Assembly (NCBI RefSeq): GCF_022370755.2
Contig: NZ_CP092364.2
Coordinates: 5,208,001-5,272,000, forward strand
Direction: 5' to 3'
Length of the DNA: 64,000 nt
Origin: Mycolicibacterium goodii
Lineage (GTDB): Bacteria; Actinomycetota; Actinomycetes; Mycobacteriales; Mycobacteriaceae
Below are positions 1 to 9,462 of this stretch, one piece after another. Within the stretch, counting starts at the first letter, position 1; the number at the start of each line of letters is the position of its first letter. The translations under genes and the position numbers were made by a program. The notes beneath the pieces are model-generated. The model ran no database searches and was not told where the DNA came from. It saw nothing but the letters and a program-made list of their open reading frames with translations.

Positions 1-810
1 GAACGGCGCGTTGCCGCCGAGTTCCATGCTGGCGTTGACGACGCGGTCGGCGGCCTGCTTGAGCAGAACCCGCCCGATGCCGGTCGACCCGGTGAACGAG
101 ATCTTGCGGACTCGCGCATCGGCGAGCCACGCCGACACCACGGCACCAGCATCGCTCGTCGGCACGACGTTGACCACACCGGCCGGTACTCCGGCGTCGC
201 CGAGGATCGCGGCGATCGCCAGTGCCGTCAGCGGGGTCTCGGCTGCCGGCTTGAGCACGACGGTGCACCCCGCCGCCAGCGCGGGGGCGATCTTGCGGGT
301 CGCCATCGCGGCCGGGAAGTTCCACGGCGTCACCAGCGCGGCGACACCGACGGGCTTGTGCGTCACCAGGGTTCGCGCGTTGCCGGCAGGGTTGCTGCCG
401 AAGGCACCGTCGGTGCGCACGGCCTCTTCGCTGAACCAGCGGAAGAACTCGGCGGCGTAGGTGACCTCTGCCCGCGCGTCGGCCTGCGACTTGCCGTTCT
501 CGGCGCACACGAGTGCGGTGAGCCGGTCGATGTCGGCGAGGATCAGTTCGTATGCGCGCCGCAGGATCTCGCTGCGCTGACGCGGGCTGGCGCCCGACCA
601 CGGGCCGAACGCCTTCTCGGCGGCGTCGACCGCCGCGACCGCGTCGGCGACCGAACCGTCGGACACCGCGGCGATCACCTCACCTGTCGCCGGATCGTGG
701 ACGTCGAACGTGGCGTCGGTCCCGCGCGCGGTGCCGTCGATGAGGATGCCGTGTTTGGCGTCCAGGCCGGCGATCGCGTTCTGAAGATCCATCTTCACTG
801 TCCTGCTCAC
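1..810 (-). CDS. gabD: Succinate-semialdehyde dehydrogenase, partial (3' end outside window)
   Basis: Aldehyde dehydrogenase that would oxidise succinic semialdehyde, the product of GabT, to succinate. About 270 N-terminal residues are visible before the frame leaves the left edge. They include TPWNFP, the KPA segment of the NAD(P)-binding fold, the FTGST cofactor loop and MELGGN, which carries the general-base Glu; the catalytic Cys lies outside. The GTG at 810 overlaps the gabT stop by four bases (GTGA), which implies translational coupling; ATG at 792 is the alternative start. The substrate is inferred from the gabT neighbour, since other aldehyde dehydrogenases share these motifs. Confidence 0.88.
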   Translation of the reverse strand, partial: MSRTVKMDLQNAIAGLDAKHGILIDGTARGTDATFDVHDPATGEVIAAVSDGSVADAVAAVDAAEKAFGPWSGASPRQRSEILRRAYELILADIDRLTALVCAENGKSQADARAEVTYAAEFFRWFSEEAVRTDGAFGSNPAGNARTLVTHKPVGVAALVTPWNFPAAMATRKIAPALAAGCTVVLKPAAETPLTALAIAAILGDAGVPAGVVNVVPTSDAGAVVSAWLADARVRKISFTGSTGIGRVLLKQAADRVVNASMELGGNAPF

Positions 811-2153
811 TTCACCTCTCCGAACGCCGCGGCCAGGATGTCGAGGCCTTCGTCGAGCAGGTGGTCGGGCATGCTCAACGGAGGCAGGAAGCGCAGCACG
901 TTGCCGTAGGTGCCACAGGTCAGGACCACCAGGCCCTGCGCGTGCGCCGCTGCGGCGATGCGCTTGGTCACGTCGCCGTCGGGTTCGTCGGTGCCCGGCT
1001 TGACGAGTTCGATCGCGATCATGGCGCCACGGCCGCGCACCTCACCGATGCGTGGATCGGCCTCGGCGAGCGCACCGAGGCGGCTGAGCATGGTCTCGCC
1101 GATTGCACGGGCCCGCGCGACGAGGTCCTCGCGCTCGATGGTGTCGATCACCGCGAGCGCCGCGGCGCAGGCGAGCGGGTTACCGCCGTAGGTGCCACCG
1201 AGGCCGCCGGAGTGCGGAGCGTCCATGATCTCGGCACGGCCGGTCACCGCCGACAGCGGCAGACCCCCTGCGATGCCCTTGGCGGTGACGATCAGATCGG
1301 GCACCAGGTTCTCGTGTTCGCACGCGAACAGCGCACCGGTGCGGGCGAATCCGGTCTGAACCTCGTCGGCGACGAACACCGCGCCGTTGTCGGTGCACCA
1401 CTTCTGCAGCGCGCCGAGGAATCCCGGCGCGGGCACGACGAATCCACCTTCACCGTGGATGGGTTCGATCACCACGGCGGCGACGTTGTCGGCGCCGACC
1501 TGCTTGTTGATCATGTCGATGGCGCGCGCCGCGGCGGCCGCGCCGTCGGTCTCGCCGTCCCGGAACGGGTACGACGTGGGCACGCGGTACACCTCGTTGG
1601 CGAAGGGACCGAAACCGTGCTTGTACGGCTGGTTCTTGGCCGTCATCGCCATGGTGAGGTTGGTGCGGCCGTGGTAGGCGTGGTCGAACACCACGACGGC
1701 CTGCCTACGGGTGTAGGCCCGCGCGATCTTGACCGCGTTCTCGACGGCTTCCGCGCCGGAGTTGAACAGTGCCGTGCGCTTCTCGTGATCACCCGGGGTG
1801 AGCCGGTTGAGTTGTTCGGCCACCTGTACGTATCCCTCGTAGGGCGTGACCATGAAGCACGTGTGGGTGAACGCCGAGACCTGCTGTGTGACCGCGTCGA
1901 CGACGGCGGGTGCGCTGTTGCCGACGGTGGTGACGGCGATGCCGGAGCCGAAGTCGATGAGCTGGTTGCCGTCGGCGTCCGCGAGCACGCCGCCCCCGGC
2001 TGCGACGACGTAGACCGGCAGCGTCACGCCGACGCCGGCCGCAACGGCGCTCTGCTTGCGTGCCTGGAGTTCCTGCGAGATCGGGCCGGGGATGGCAGTC
2101 ACGAGCCGACGTTCCTGGGTGAGTGTCCGACCGGCAATCTCGGCGATGGTCAC
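807..2153 (-). CDS. gabT: 4-aminobutyrate aminotransferase
   Basis: Class III PLP-dependent aminotransferase, 448 residues, the usual length. It would transfer the amino group of GABA to 2-oxoglutarate, giving succinic semialdehyde and glutamate. Visible motifs are NSGAEAVENA, the PLP-contacting DEVQTGFARTG (Asp263) and the Schiff-base Lys292 in TAKGIAGG. The GTG start at 2153 has a strong Shine-Dalgarno, AAGGAGG, six bases upstream. It forms an operon with gabD (four-base overlap) and is divergent from a PucR-type regulator, the common arrangement for GABA catabolism in actinobacteria. Related ornithine or beta-alanine transaminases are possible but less likely. Confidence 0.92.
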   Translation of the reverse strand: MTIAEIAGRTLTQERRLVTAIPGPISQELQARKQSAVAAGVGVTLPVYVVAAGGGVLADADGNQLIDFGSGIAVTTVGNSAPAVVDAVTQQVSAFTHTCFMVTPYEGYVQVAEQLNRLTPGDHEKRTALFNSGAEAVENAVKIARAYTRRQAVVVFDHAYHGRTNLTMAMTAKNQPYKHGFGPFANEVYRVPTSYPFRDGETDGAAAAARAIDMINKQVGADNVAAVVIEPIHGEGGFVVPAPGFLGALQKWCTDNGAVFVADEVQTGFARTGALFACEHENLVPDLIVTAKGIAGGLPLSAVTGRAEIMDAPHSGGLGGTYGGNPLACAAALAVIDTIEREDLVARARAIGETMLSRLGALAEADPRIGEVRGRGAMIAIELVKPGTDEPDGDVTKRIAAAAHAQGLVVLTCGTYGNVLRFLPPLSMPDHLLDEGLDILAAAFGEVK

Positions 2154-2212
2154 TTGCGTCCTCCTTCAGCGGTATGTGGGTCCACGGTAAATCTGCAGGT
2201 CACACACCAGCA

Positions 2213-2226
2213 GTGCATGTATGCAC
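2213..2226. promoter_or_regulatory. Palindrome between gabT and pucR
   Basis: Perfect inverted repeat GTGCAT-GT-ATGCAC in the divergent region. A second pair, GCACA near 2223 and TGTGC near 2245, lies beside it. The position suits a PucR operator controlling gabTD and its own gene; the assignment is inferred from position only. Confidence 0.5.
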
Positions 2227-2261
2227 AACTTTTACAGAGCAAACTGTGCAAAACTGGCACG

Positions 2262-3743
2262 GTGGTCAGCGTTCGGGACGTCCTGGGTGTGCGTGCGCTC
2301 GGGTTGCGTGGCGTGCACGTGAGCCGGGCCGATGCCGACATCCGCTGGGTGGCCACGAGTGAGTTGTCCGACCCGACGCCGTTTCTGGAAGGCGCAGAGG
2401 TCCTGCTCACCACCGGTATCGAGACCCGTGACTGGGATCAGGAGTGGGACGACTACGTGCGCCGCCTGGCCCGGACCCCGGTCGCGGCCGTGGGGTTCGG
2501 CATCGGATTGACGCATGAGCGCACGCCCGACGCGCTGATCGCCGCGTGCCGCGAACACGACGTGAACCTCTTCGAGGTCCCGCGACGCACCACCTTCGTC
2601 GCGATCAGCAGGCACGTCGCCCGCCTGCTCTCCGAGCAGGAGTCCGCCGCCACCCAGGCCGCGCTGCAGACGCAACGGCGGTTGATCTCCGCGGCCACCC
2701 GTCGCGATCCCGCGACGGCTGTGGTCACGGCCCTGGCTCAGGCGCTCGACGGTGCGGCATGTCTGATGGCTCCCGACGGACGGGCGCTGACCGGTCCCGT
2801 CGGTCCGCGGCGAGACGAGTTCCCACTCGACGACGCCACCGCAGACGTTCACCGGCTCCAGACGCGCGGTGGGCGATCGGCCGCGACGCAGTCCCGCCCG
2901 GCGTTGTCATTGTCGGTGCAGCCCATCGGGCTACGCGGCCGACCATCGGCATATCTCGCGACGATGGGACCGGTGCGACTCTCGGAAGCAGAACGCGACG
3001 CACTCACGACCGCGGTCGCGGTGCTCGGCCTGGTCGACGAGCAGCGCCGCAGTCGCACCACGACCCGCAGGCACCTGCACAGCCGCGCGATCGAACTGCT
3101 CACCGGGAACGATTCGCGTACCGCCCAATTGATCCTTGAGATCGATGCGCCCGCAATCGTCATCCCGAAGCAGATGAGGTTTCTGCGAGCAAGTGGTGGC
3201 GAGTCCGAGATCGGTGACGCCGTCACCACACTCGAGCAGCGCGGAATCCTCGCGGGCATTTATGCCGACGAATTGTGCGCGGTATCGCTGCCCGCGCAGG
3301 CCGAGGCAACCGGTGAGGCCCTCGTGGCTTCGGGACTTCACGTCGGTGTCGGTGCCGCGGTGTCGTCGGACGACGGCGCGTCGGGATACCGCACCGCCGG
3401 ACTCGCGCTGGCGCAGACGGCACCGACCGCGGCTCTCGTGGTGTGGGACCGCGTCGTCAGCGACGGCCCGCTGGGTCTCATCGACGCGCAGCGCGCTGAG
3501 GCCTTCGCCGAATCGTGGTTGCACGGACTGAATGCCGAACAACTGGAAACACTGCGTTCGTTCCTGCGTCACCACGGATCACACCTCAAGGTCGCCGAGG
3601 AACTCGGCGTGCACCGCAACACCGTCCGCAACCGTCTCGACGCGATCGAGGCGCTGCTGCCCGGGCAACTCGACGACCCGCAAACCCGGGTCAGCGCATG
3701 GATCGCGCTGCAGTCCCTGCCGTCCGAACGCGTCAACCCTTGA
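2262..3743 (+). CDS. PucR-family transcriptional regulator
   Basis: 493-residue regulator of the PucR/CdaR type. The N-terminal purine-catabolism domain starts at VSVRDVLG. The C-terminal HTH_30 domain is seen in LRHHGSHLKVAEELGVHRNT followed by VRNRLDAIE. The frame is open far upstream antisense to gabT, but coding similarity begins only near 2262. I chose GTG 2262 because it puts VRDVL at the N-terminus; ATG 2217 is in frame but lies inside the palindrome. No clear Shine-Dalgarno is visible. It is divergent from gabT, so it probably activates gabTD in response to GABA or a related amine. It overlaps the convergent thioesterase gene by 11 bases. Confidence 0.85.
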   Translation: MVSVRDVLGVRALGLRGVHVSRADADIRWVATSELSDPTPFLEGAEVLLTTGIETRDWDQEWDDYVRRLARTPVAAVGFGIGLTHERTPDALIAACREHDVNLFEVPRRTTFVAISRHVARLLSEQESAATQAALQTQRRLISAATRRDPATAVVTALAQALDGAACLMAPDGRALTGPVGPRRDEFPLDDATADVHRLQTRGGRSAATQSRPALSLSVQPIGLRGRPSAYLATMGPVRLSEAERDALTTAVAVLGLVDEQRRSRTTTRRHLHSRAIELLTGNDSRTAQLILEIDAPAIVIPKQMRFLRASGGESEIGDAVTTLEQRGILAGIYADELCAVSLPAQAEATGEALVASGLHVGVGAAVSSDDGASGYRTAGLALAQTAPTAALVVWDRVVSDGPLGLIDAQRAEAFAESWLHGLNAEQLETLRSFLRHHGSHLKVAEELGVHRNTVRNRLDAIEALLPGQLDDPQTRVSAWIALQSLPSERVNP

Positions 3744-4527
3744 AGTACACGTACTGATGTGAGGTCGCGAGCGGGGTGCCGCCGCGGCTCCACAGGTGTG
3801 CGGTCTGGTCGAAGTAACCGCGGGTGAACTGGTGGGCCCGTGCGGTCCCGAGGACGTAATCGGCACCGGCGGCGGTGATCTCGTCGCCACTTGCGTGGAA
3901 GTAGATGGTGAGGGTCACCGTGCCCGCCGGGAGGAACTGCCCGCGCCGCCGGAACACCCGGGGGTAGAAGATGTCGCCGACGGCGGTGAGAGCCGCGAAA
4001 TCCAGTGGCCGGGGCGGATTGTGGCGCACCCACAGCGTCGTCGTCGACGACGCCGATGCTGTTCCCTCGATCGTCGGCACCGCACCGTCGACGTATCGGA
4101 TGTCGTAGTTCGAGAACCACGTCAACGGGGATTCGGCCTGCGCGAGTCCGTCCGGATCCAGCGCGGGCGGAGGGGCGAGCTCGGCGTCTGCCCAGGTGTC
4201 GCGGCGCACCCCGAACACCGCTGTCGCGGTCGTCTTCACCTCACCGCTCTGATGCTGCTCGACGATCCAGTGCTGGTTGGACCGGTTGGTGCGGACCAGT
4301 TTCGTCTCGACGTCGAAGTCGCCGTCGGCGATCGGCGCGACGTAGTTGACGGTCACCGCGATCGGATCGCCGTGGCATTCCGGATGCAGTTGGATCGCGC
4401 GGACCAGCGCCGCGGCGGTGATCCCGCCGAACGGGCCGACCATGTTCGCCCACTCCGGCACCGTGCTGCCGCGGAACCGGCCATCTCCGTCCGGTTGAAG
4501 ATCGATCGCCTTGTCGAAGACACTCAC
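3733..4527 (-). CDS. Thioesterase-superfamily protein (acyl-CoA thioesterase-like)
   Basis: 264 residues resembling the double-hotdog TesB-like or 4HBT_3 thioesterases common in mycobacteria. An N-terminal hotdog contains GPFGGITAAALVRA and VTVNYVAP; a C-terminal one contains LPAGTVTLTIYFHA. The likely role is hydrolysis of acyl-CoA in lipid metabolism, with unknown substrate. The GTG start at 4527 sits seven bases after a TACCCT box, so the mRNA is probably leaderless. It lies downstream of mmpL but has its own promoter. Its 3' end overlaps the convergent pucR gene by 11 bases. Confidence 0.75.
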   Translation of the reverse strand: MSVFDKAIDLQPDGDGRFRGSTVPEWANMVGPFGGITAAALVRAIQLHPECHGDPIAVTVNYVAPIADGDFDVETKLVRTNRSNQHWIVEQHQSGEVKTTATAVFGVRRDTWADAELAPPPALDPDGLAQAESPLTWFSNYDIRYVDGAVPTIEGTASASSTTTLWVRHNPPRPLDFAALTAVGDIFYPRVFRRRGQFLPAGTVTLTIYFHASGDEITAAGADYVLGTARAHQFTRGYFDQTAHLWSRGGTPLATSHQYVYFKG

Positions 4528-4534
4528 CCGGGTC

Positions 4535-4540
4535 AGGGTA
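4535..4540 (-). promoter_or_regulatory. -10 box of the thioesterase gene (leaderless)
   Basis: TACCCT on the minus strand, followed by seven bases and the GTG start at 4527. This is the standard spacing for leaderless mycobacterial transcripts. No convincing -35 is visible. Confidence 0.5.
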
Positions 4541-4604
4541 CTGAGGGGGTCATGAGGCCGGTTTGACCGCGGGCGCCGAACGGTTCGGCTTGCCCATGTC
4601 CCGC

Positions 4605-4631
4605 ACCTTGACAGGTCTCAAGGTCTTGAGA
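4605..4631. repeat. Two overlapping inverted repeats downstream of mmpL
   Basis: Three related half-sites form two palindromes. ACCTTGA-N6-TCAAGGT occupies 4605-4624; TCTCAAG-GT-CTTGAGA occupies 4616-4631. They lie 55-80 bases past the mmpL stop and about 70 bases upstream of the thioesterase promoter. They could be an operator or a transcript-ending hairpin; there is no T-run, so an operator is somewhat favoured. Confidence 0.45.
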
Positions 4632-4685
4632 TCGACGAAATGGTCGCGAGAGTGGTCCCCCACGCGACCGTTTCGTCGGTCTCGA

Positions 4686-7579
4686 TCAGCTCGGTACGGG
4701 CAGGGCCGCGGTGTCCTGATCGTCGCTGCCGCCCGTGCGGGCCGCTGGGCGCCGGAACTGGTTGTCACCGCGCGGGTAGACCACCTGCGGCCACCAGAAC
4801 CACCTTCCCAGCAGGGTGGCGATCGACGGCATGAGCAGCGACCGCACGATCAACGTGTCGAGCAGCAGGCCGATGGCGATCGTCGACCCCATCTGCGCCA
4901 GTACGATCAGTTCGCTGCCCAGCATCGCGGCCATGGTCGCCGCGAACACCAGGCCGGCCGAGGTCACGACCCCGCCGGTGCCGGCCATCGACCGGATGAT
5001 GCCGGTCTTCAGCCCGGCGTGGATCTCGTCCTTGAAGCGCGAGACCAGCAGCAGGTTGTAGTCCGATCCGACCGCCAGCAGGATGATGACCGACATCAGC
5101 ATGACCAGCCAGTGCACCTGCACACCGAACAGGTCCTGCCAGATCAGCACCGAGATGCCGAACGATGCCGCAATCGAACTGGCCGCCGTGCCGACGATGA
5201 CCAGCGCGGCGACCGCGCTGCGGGTCAGGATGAGCATGATCATGAAGATCAGCGTCAGCGCCGACACGACCGCGATCATCAGGTCGTAGCGGGCCCCGTC
5301 GCTCATGTCCTTGTAGGTCGCGGCCGTACCGCCCAGGAAGATCTTGGCGTCCGACAGCGACGACATCTTCAGACCCTCTTGCGCGGCAGTCCTTTCGGCA
5401 TCGACGCGGGCGATACCCTCCGGGGTTGCCGGGTCGCTCTGATGCGTGATGAACATGCGGGCGGACTTGCCGTCCGGCGACAGGAACATCTTGAGTCCGC
5501 GTTCGAAATCCGGGTTCTGGAACGCCTCGGGCGGCAGGTAGAAGAAGTCGTCGTTCTTCGCCTCGTCGAAGCTCTGTCCCATCGCCAGCGCGGTGTCGTT
5601 CATGGCCTGCATCTGGTCGAGCAGAGCCTTCTGCGAGTTGTAGGACGCGAGCGACAGGTCGCGGCTGGTCTTCATCGACGCGATGGTCTGCGGCAGCAGC
5701 GCGGTCAGCTGCGGCGCGAGGTCCGCCAGATCATCGGTGTTGACCTGAACGGCCGACGTACGGTCGGTCAACTCGTCGACGGTATCGAGGGAGTCGAACA
5801 GCGACCGTGCGGCAGCACACATCGGAATGTCGAAACAGTGTGGCTCCCAGTAGAAGTAGTTGCGCAGCGGCCGGAACTGGTCGTCGAAGTTGGCGATGTT
5901 GTCCCGCAGTTGCTTGGTGACCTCGAGGAGTTCTCGTGACTTCTCCGCGGAGTCCTGCGTGAGTTTGGTCTGCTGCAGGGACAATTGGTACTGCTTCTCC
6001 ATGATCGCGATCGACTGGTTCGTCGCCTCGACCATCTTGAGTTGGTTCTCCAACTGCGCGCGTTGGAACGGCAGGTTCAGGTTGGTGGTCTGCCCCTGGA
6101 TCGCGGTCTGGAACGGAATGGAGCTGTGCTGGATGGGGATTCCGAGCGGTCGCGTGATGCTCTGGACCATGGCGATGCCCTGGGTGCGCAGTACGTTCTT
6201 GGCGACGCGGTCGAGCACCAGCATGTCGGCCGGGTTCCGCATATCGTGGTCGGCTTCGACCATGAGGATGTCAGGGTTCATTCGTGCCTGGGTGAAATGC
6301 CGGTCGGCCGCGGCGAACCCGATGTTGACCGGGGCGTCGTCGGGCAGGTACCAGCGGTCGTTGTACGCGGGCCGATAGCCGGGTACCGCGACGACGCCGA
6401 TCAGCACGATGAACGAGCTCGCGACGAGAATCGGTGCGGGCCAGCGCACGACGGCCGTGCCGACCCGCCGCCAGAAGCGCCCTTTGGCAGCGCGTTTGGC
6501 CTCGTACAGGCCGATCTTGCTGCCGAGGAACAGCACCGACGGGCCATGGTGACCGAGCTCGCGACAACGACGATCATGCCGATCGCGACGGGCGCGCCCA
6601 TGGTGCTGAAGTAGGGTAGCCGCGCGAAGCTCAGGCAGTACGTCGCGCCGGCGATCGTCAGACCCGAGCCCACGATCACCGGCGACACCGATTTGAACGT
6701 GGTGTAGTACGCGGTCTCCGGATCCTCGCCCGCGCCGCGGGCTTCGCGGTACCGGCCGAACAGGAAGATCCCGTAATCGGTGGCGGCCGCGATCGCGAGC
6801 ATCGTGAGGATGTTGCCGGCGAACGTGGTCAGCCCGAACACGTCGTGGGTCGCCAGTACCGAGATCAGTCCGCGTGAGGCGAGCAGACCGACGCCGGTGA
6901 GCACGAGTTGGATCAGCGTCGTGACAACCGAGCGGTAGACGATCAGCAACATCACCGCTATCGCCACGAGCGTGAACAGCGTGATCTTGCCCAGGCTCGC
7001 GTTGCCGATGACGTGCAGGTCGTCGGTGAGGGCCGCAGGCCCGGCCGCATACGCCCGCACCCCGGGCGGTGCCGGGGTGTCGGCGATCGCCTGCCGGACC
7101 ACCTGAACACCCTCGTTGGCCAGCGTCTGCCCCTGCTCACCGGCGAGGTTGAGCATCACGTACGCGGCCTTGCCGTCCGCGCTCTGCGCACCGGCCGCGG
7201 TCAGCGTGTCGCCCCAGAAATCCTGGATGTGCTGGATGTGCTCGGGATCTTGCTGGAGCTTGTGGATGATCTCGTCGTAGTACTTGTGCGCGTCGGGCCC
7301 CAGCGGCTCCTGACCCTCGATGACCACCATCACTGTGCTGTTGGAATCGAACTCCTTGAAGTTCGCTCCCATCCGGTGCATACCGGTCAGCGACGGCGCG
7401 TCCTCGGGCGCCATCGGAGCCGAATGCTCCTCGCCGACGATCTCCAACTGCGGGGCGATGACGTTCACCACGGCGGCGAACGCCACCCAGAACAGGATCA
7501 CCGGGATGGCCAGGACCCGCAGGGTATGCGGGATGAACGGTTTGGAGGATTCGGTGCGAATGTGAGCGCCTTGTGTCAT
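4686..7579 (-). pseudogene. MmpL-family RND transporter, split by a frameshift
   Basis: Inner-membrane RND permease that exports lipids or siderophores in mycobacteria. The two halves add up to about 964 residues, a full-length MmpL. The first half, from ATG 7579, has TM1, a periplasmic loop and the TM2-6 block ending VVVASSVTMA. The second half resumes at LFLGSKIGLYEAKR and runs through the second loop and TM7-12. The join at 6541-6543 is a run of three G (C on the coding strand) where four would restore one frame. This is either a true inactivating indel or a read error. The start overlaps the mmpS stop (ATGA). The 4686 stop is followed by a 158-base gap before the thioesterase. Confidence 0.85.
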
Positions 7580-8016
7580 GCCGATTTCACCAAGCAGTAG
7601 GTTTGCGCGTCGATGCCGTTGGCCGACTTCTCTTCCCGCACGATCCCGTTGACCGTGACACGACAACGGATCTCGTTGCTGTCTCCCAGTGCCATCAGGT
7701 TCGCGCTGACGGTGGGCAGGGTCGTCGACAACGTCACCGACCATGGCAGGGTCGCGTTGACCGAGTGGACGTTGGCGTCGGTGTCGAAGTAGCTGATCTG
7801 CGCTGTGCTGCCTGGTGGTCCGAAGACGTCGTACACCAGGATCTTCGGGTTGAACTGAACGATCTCGATGCCTGCACCGGCGTTCGCGTTCAGATCCTCT
7901 GAACCGAACTTCTCGTGCAGCCTCCATACGACGAGACCCGAGACGGGCAGGACCACCGCCAGGACCAACGGGATCCACGCCTGTTTCATCACACGTGAAA
8001 GAAAGCCAGCGTTCAC
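7576..8016 (-). CDS. MmpS-family transport accessory protein
   Basis: 146 residues with one N-terminal membrane anchor (about residues 12-30, WIPLVLAVVLPVSGLVVWRL) followed by a periplasmic beta-rich domain. Features such as KILVYDVFGPPG and the C-terminal CLVKSA are typical of MmpS. It would act with the adjacent MmpL in export. GTG 8016 was chosen because GGGAGG lies about seven bases upstream; a longer frame exists from 8046 and a shorter one from ATG 7989. The stop overlaps the mmpL ATG by four bases. Confidence 0.88.
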   Translation of the reverse strand: MNAGFLSRVMKQAWIPLVLAVVLPVSGLVVWRLHEKFGSEDLNANAGAGIEIVQFNPKILVYDVFGPPGSTAQISYFDTDANVHSVNATLPWSVTLSTTLPTVSANLMALGDSNEIRCRVTVNGIVREEKSANGIDAQTYCLVKSA

Positions 8017-8051
8017 CCAAGACCTCCCGACCCCGGCACCCATCACACTTG

Positions 8052-8065
8052 GCGAATTAGTTCGC
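8052..8065. promoter_or_regulatory. Palindrome upstream of mmpS
   Basis: Inverted repeat GCGAA-TTAG-TTCGC, 36 bases before the mmpS start. Its size and position suit a TetR- or MarR-type operator for mmpS-mmpL, but no regulator gene is adjacent. Confidence 0.35.
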
Positions 8066-8151
8066 TTACCTATGTACAGCGTGGAGCAACTTTACACAGG
8101 CTCACAACTCGGTGCAGGGGAGGGATATTTCCTGTGAATCGCCTGACAAAT

Positions 8152-8186
8152 GGCTGAAATTAACTCGGCTGTCGGAGATTTCAGCC
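8152..8186. promoter_or_regulatory. Inverted repeat upstream of the first sigma gene
   Basis: Nine-base arms GGCTGAAAT and ATTTCAGCC separated by 17 bases, in the divergent region between mmpS and the plus-strand sigma gene. A shorter A+T-rich repeat (TATATA, seven bases, TATATA, about 8224-8242) lies just before the sigma gene and may be part of its promoter. Function is inferred from position only. Confidence 0.4.
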
Positions 8187-8260
8187 GATTGGACGCGCGC
8201 GCCGTCCGTCCGCTATTTTAGTTATATAGAAACCCTATATATGTTTCATGGGAGGTGCTC

Positions 8261-8896
8261 ATGCGCGTCGAATGCGTCAAACCACCGGCCGCGTCGACGC
8301 GCGACGCCACCGAGTTCATCGCGGCGGCGTTGCCGTGCATCGACGTGATCGAGCGCGGCGCCCGCCGCCTCACCGCCAACCGATTCGACGCCGAGGACCT
8401 CGTGCAGGAAACACTCTTGAAGGCGTACAACGGTTTTCACACCTTCGACGATGGATCGAACATGCAGGCGTGGCTCTTCCGCATCATGCGGAACACGTGG
8501 ATCTCCGGATACCGTTCCCGCCAACGAAACCCGGTCGAGCAGTTGTGCGAGGACTTCACCGACGCCCAACTCTCCGCGGGCCTGCGCCACACATCGACCG
8601 GTCCGCAGTCAGCAGAGAACGAGGCCCTCGCCGCCCTACCCGACGACACGATCGTCGCGGCCCTCCAGGCGATCCCCCGGTCGTACCGAACGGTGGTGTA
8701 CTACGCCGACGTAGAGGGATACTCCTATCGCGAAATCGCCGCACTGATGGGCACTCCCATCGGAACAGTCATGTCACGACTGGCGCGCGGCCGCGCCCGA
8801 CTGCGCACACTGCTGGCCGATGTCGCCGAAGAGCGGGGCATTTCAGCCGATCACGCCGCGGTACCGGCCGGCCGCACAAGATATCCAGTTGCATAG
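8261..8896 (+). CDS. ECF-family RNA polymerase sigma factor
   Basis: 211-residue group 4 sigma factor. Region 2 contains [17 protein letters not shown] and [14 protein letters not shown]; region 4 contains [19 protein letters not shown] and the helix-turn-helix [23 protein letters not shown] 8261 has GGAGG five bases upstream; the in-frame GTG at 8255 lies in that Shine-Dalgarno. No anti-sigma gene follows. Instead the 3' end overlaps by 46 bases a second, convergent ECF gene that is clearly similar. It would direct RNA polymerase to an unknown stress regulon. Confidence 0.9.
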   Translation: MRVECVKPPAASTRDATEFIAAALPCIDVIERGARRLTANRFDAEDLVQETLLKAYNGFHTFDDGSNMQAWLFRIMRNTWISGYRSRQRNPVEQLCEDFTDAQLSAGLRHTSTGPQSAENEALAALPDDTIVAALQAIPRSYRTVVYYADVEGYSYREIAALMGTPIGTVMSRLARGRARLRTLLADVAEERGISADHAAVPAGRTRYPVA

Positions 8897-9462
8897 GCGA
8901 ATTCGACCAGGTGATCGCGGAGACGCTTGCGCCCCCGGTGCAACCGCGACATGACGGTTCCCACCGGAACGTCCAGGACGTCGGCGATCTCCTGATACCG
9001 CAGGCCGACGACGTCGGCATAGTAGACAGCCATCCGCTGAGGTTCCGGCAACGCCGCCACCGCGTCACGCACCTCGGAATCGCCCATGGCTTCGAGGGCC
9101 GCCAGCTCGGCCGAGGCCAGCTCGGTCTCCGAACGGGCAGCGACAGCGGCCAGCTGCGCGTCGCTGATCGTGTCGGTGAGCACGACGTTCGGCCGTCGCT
9201 GCGCGGTGTGGTGGGAGTTGATCCACGTGTTCGTGAGAATCTTGAACAGCCACGCCCTGATGTTGGTGCCGTCGCGATACGTATGAAAACTGCTGTACGC
9301 CTTGAGCATTGTCTCCTGCACCAGGTCCTCGGCGTCGGCCGGATTGCGCGTGTACCGGCGGGCGACGCCGTAGAGCTGGTCCAGTAGCGGCAGCGCATCG
9401 CGTTCGAAGTTCTCGGCACGACTGTCGTTGTCGGTTAGGCGAGTATCGGCGGTCACTGGCAT
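8851..9462 (-). CDS. ECF-family RNA polymerase sigma factor, paralogue of the upstream one
   Basis: 203 residues with region 2 ([34 protein letters not shown]) and region 4 ([38 protein letters not shown]). It resembles the SigH/SigE-like ECF group. ATG 9462 has AGGAG about seven bases upstream. The 3' end overlaps the convergent sigma gene by 46 bases, and no anti-sigma gene is beside either copy. About 150 bases upstream is a MerR/SoxR-type promoter, which suggests control by redox or thiol stress through a regulator encoded elsewhere. Confidence 0.9.
   Translation of the reverse strand: MPVTADTRLTDNDSRAENFERDALPLLDQLYGVARRYTRNPADAEDLVQETMLKAYSSFHTYRDGTNIRAWLFKILTNTWINSHHTAQRRPNVVLTDTISDAQLAAVAARSETELASAELAALEAMGDSEVRDAVAALPEPQRMAVYYADVVGLRYQEIADVLDVPVGTVMSRLHRGRKRLRDHLVEFAYATGYLVRPAGTAA

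Noticed and set aside
861..2261. Long plus-strand frame leading into pucR
   Set aside because: It lies antisense to gabT, has no domain, and the PucR similarity begins only at about 2262.
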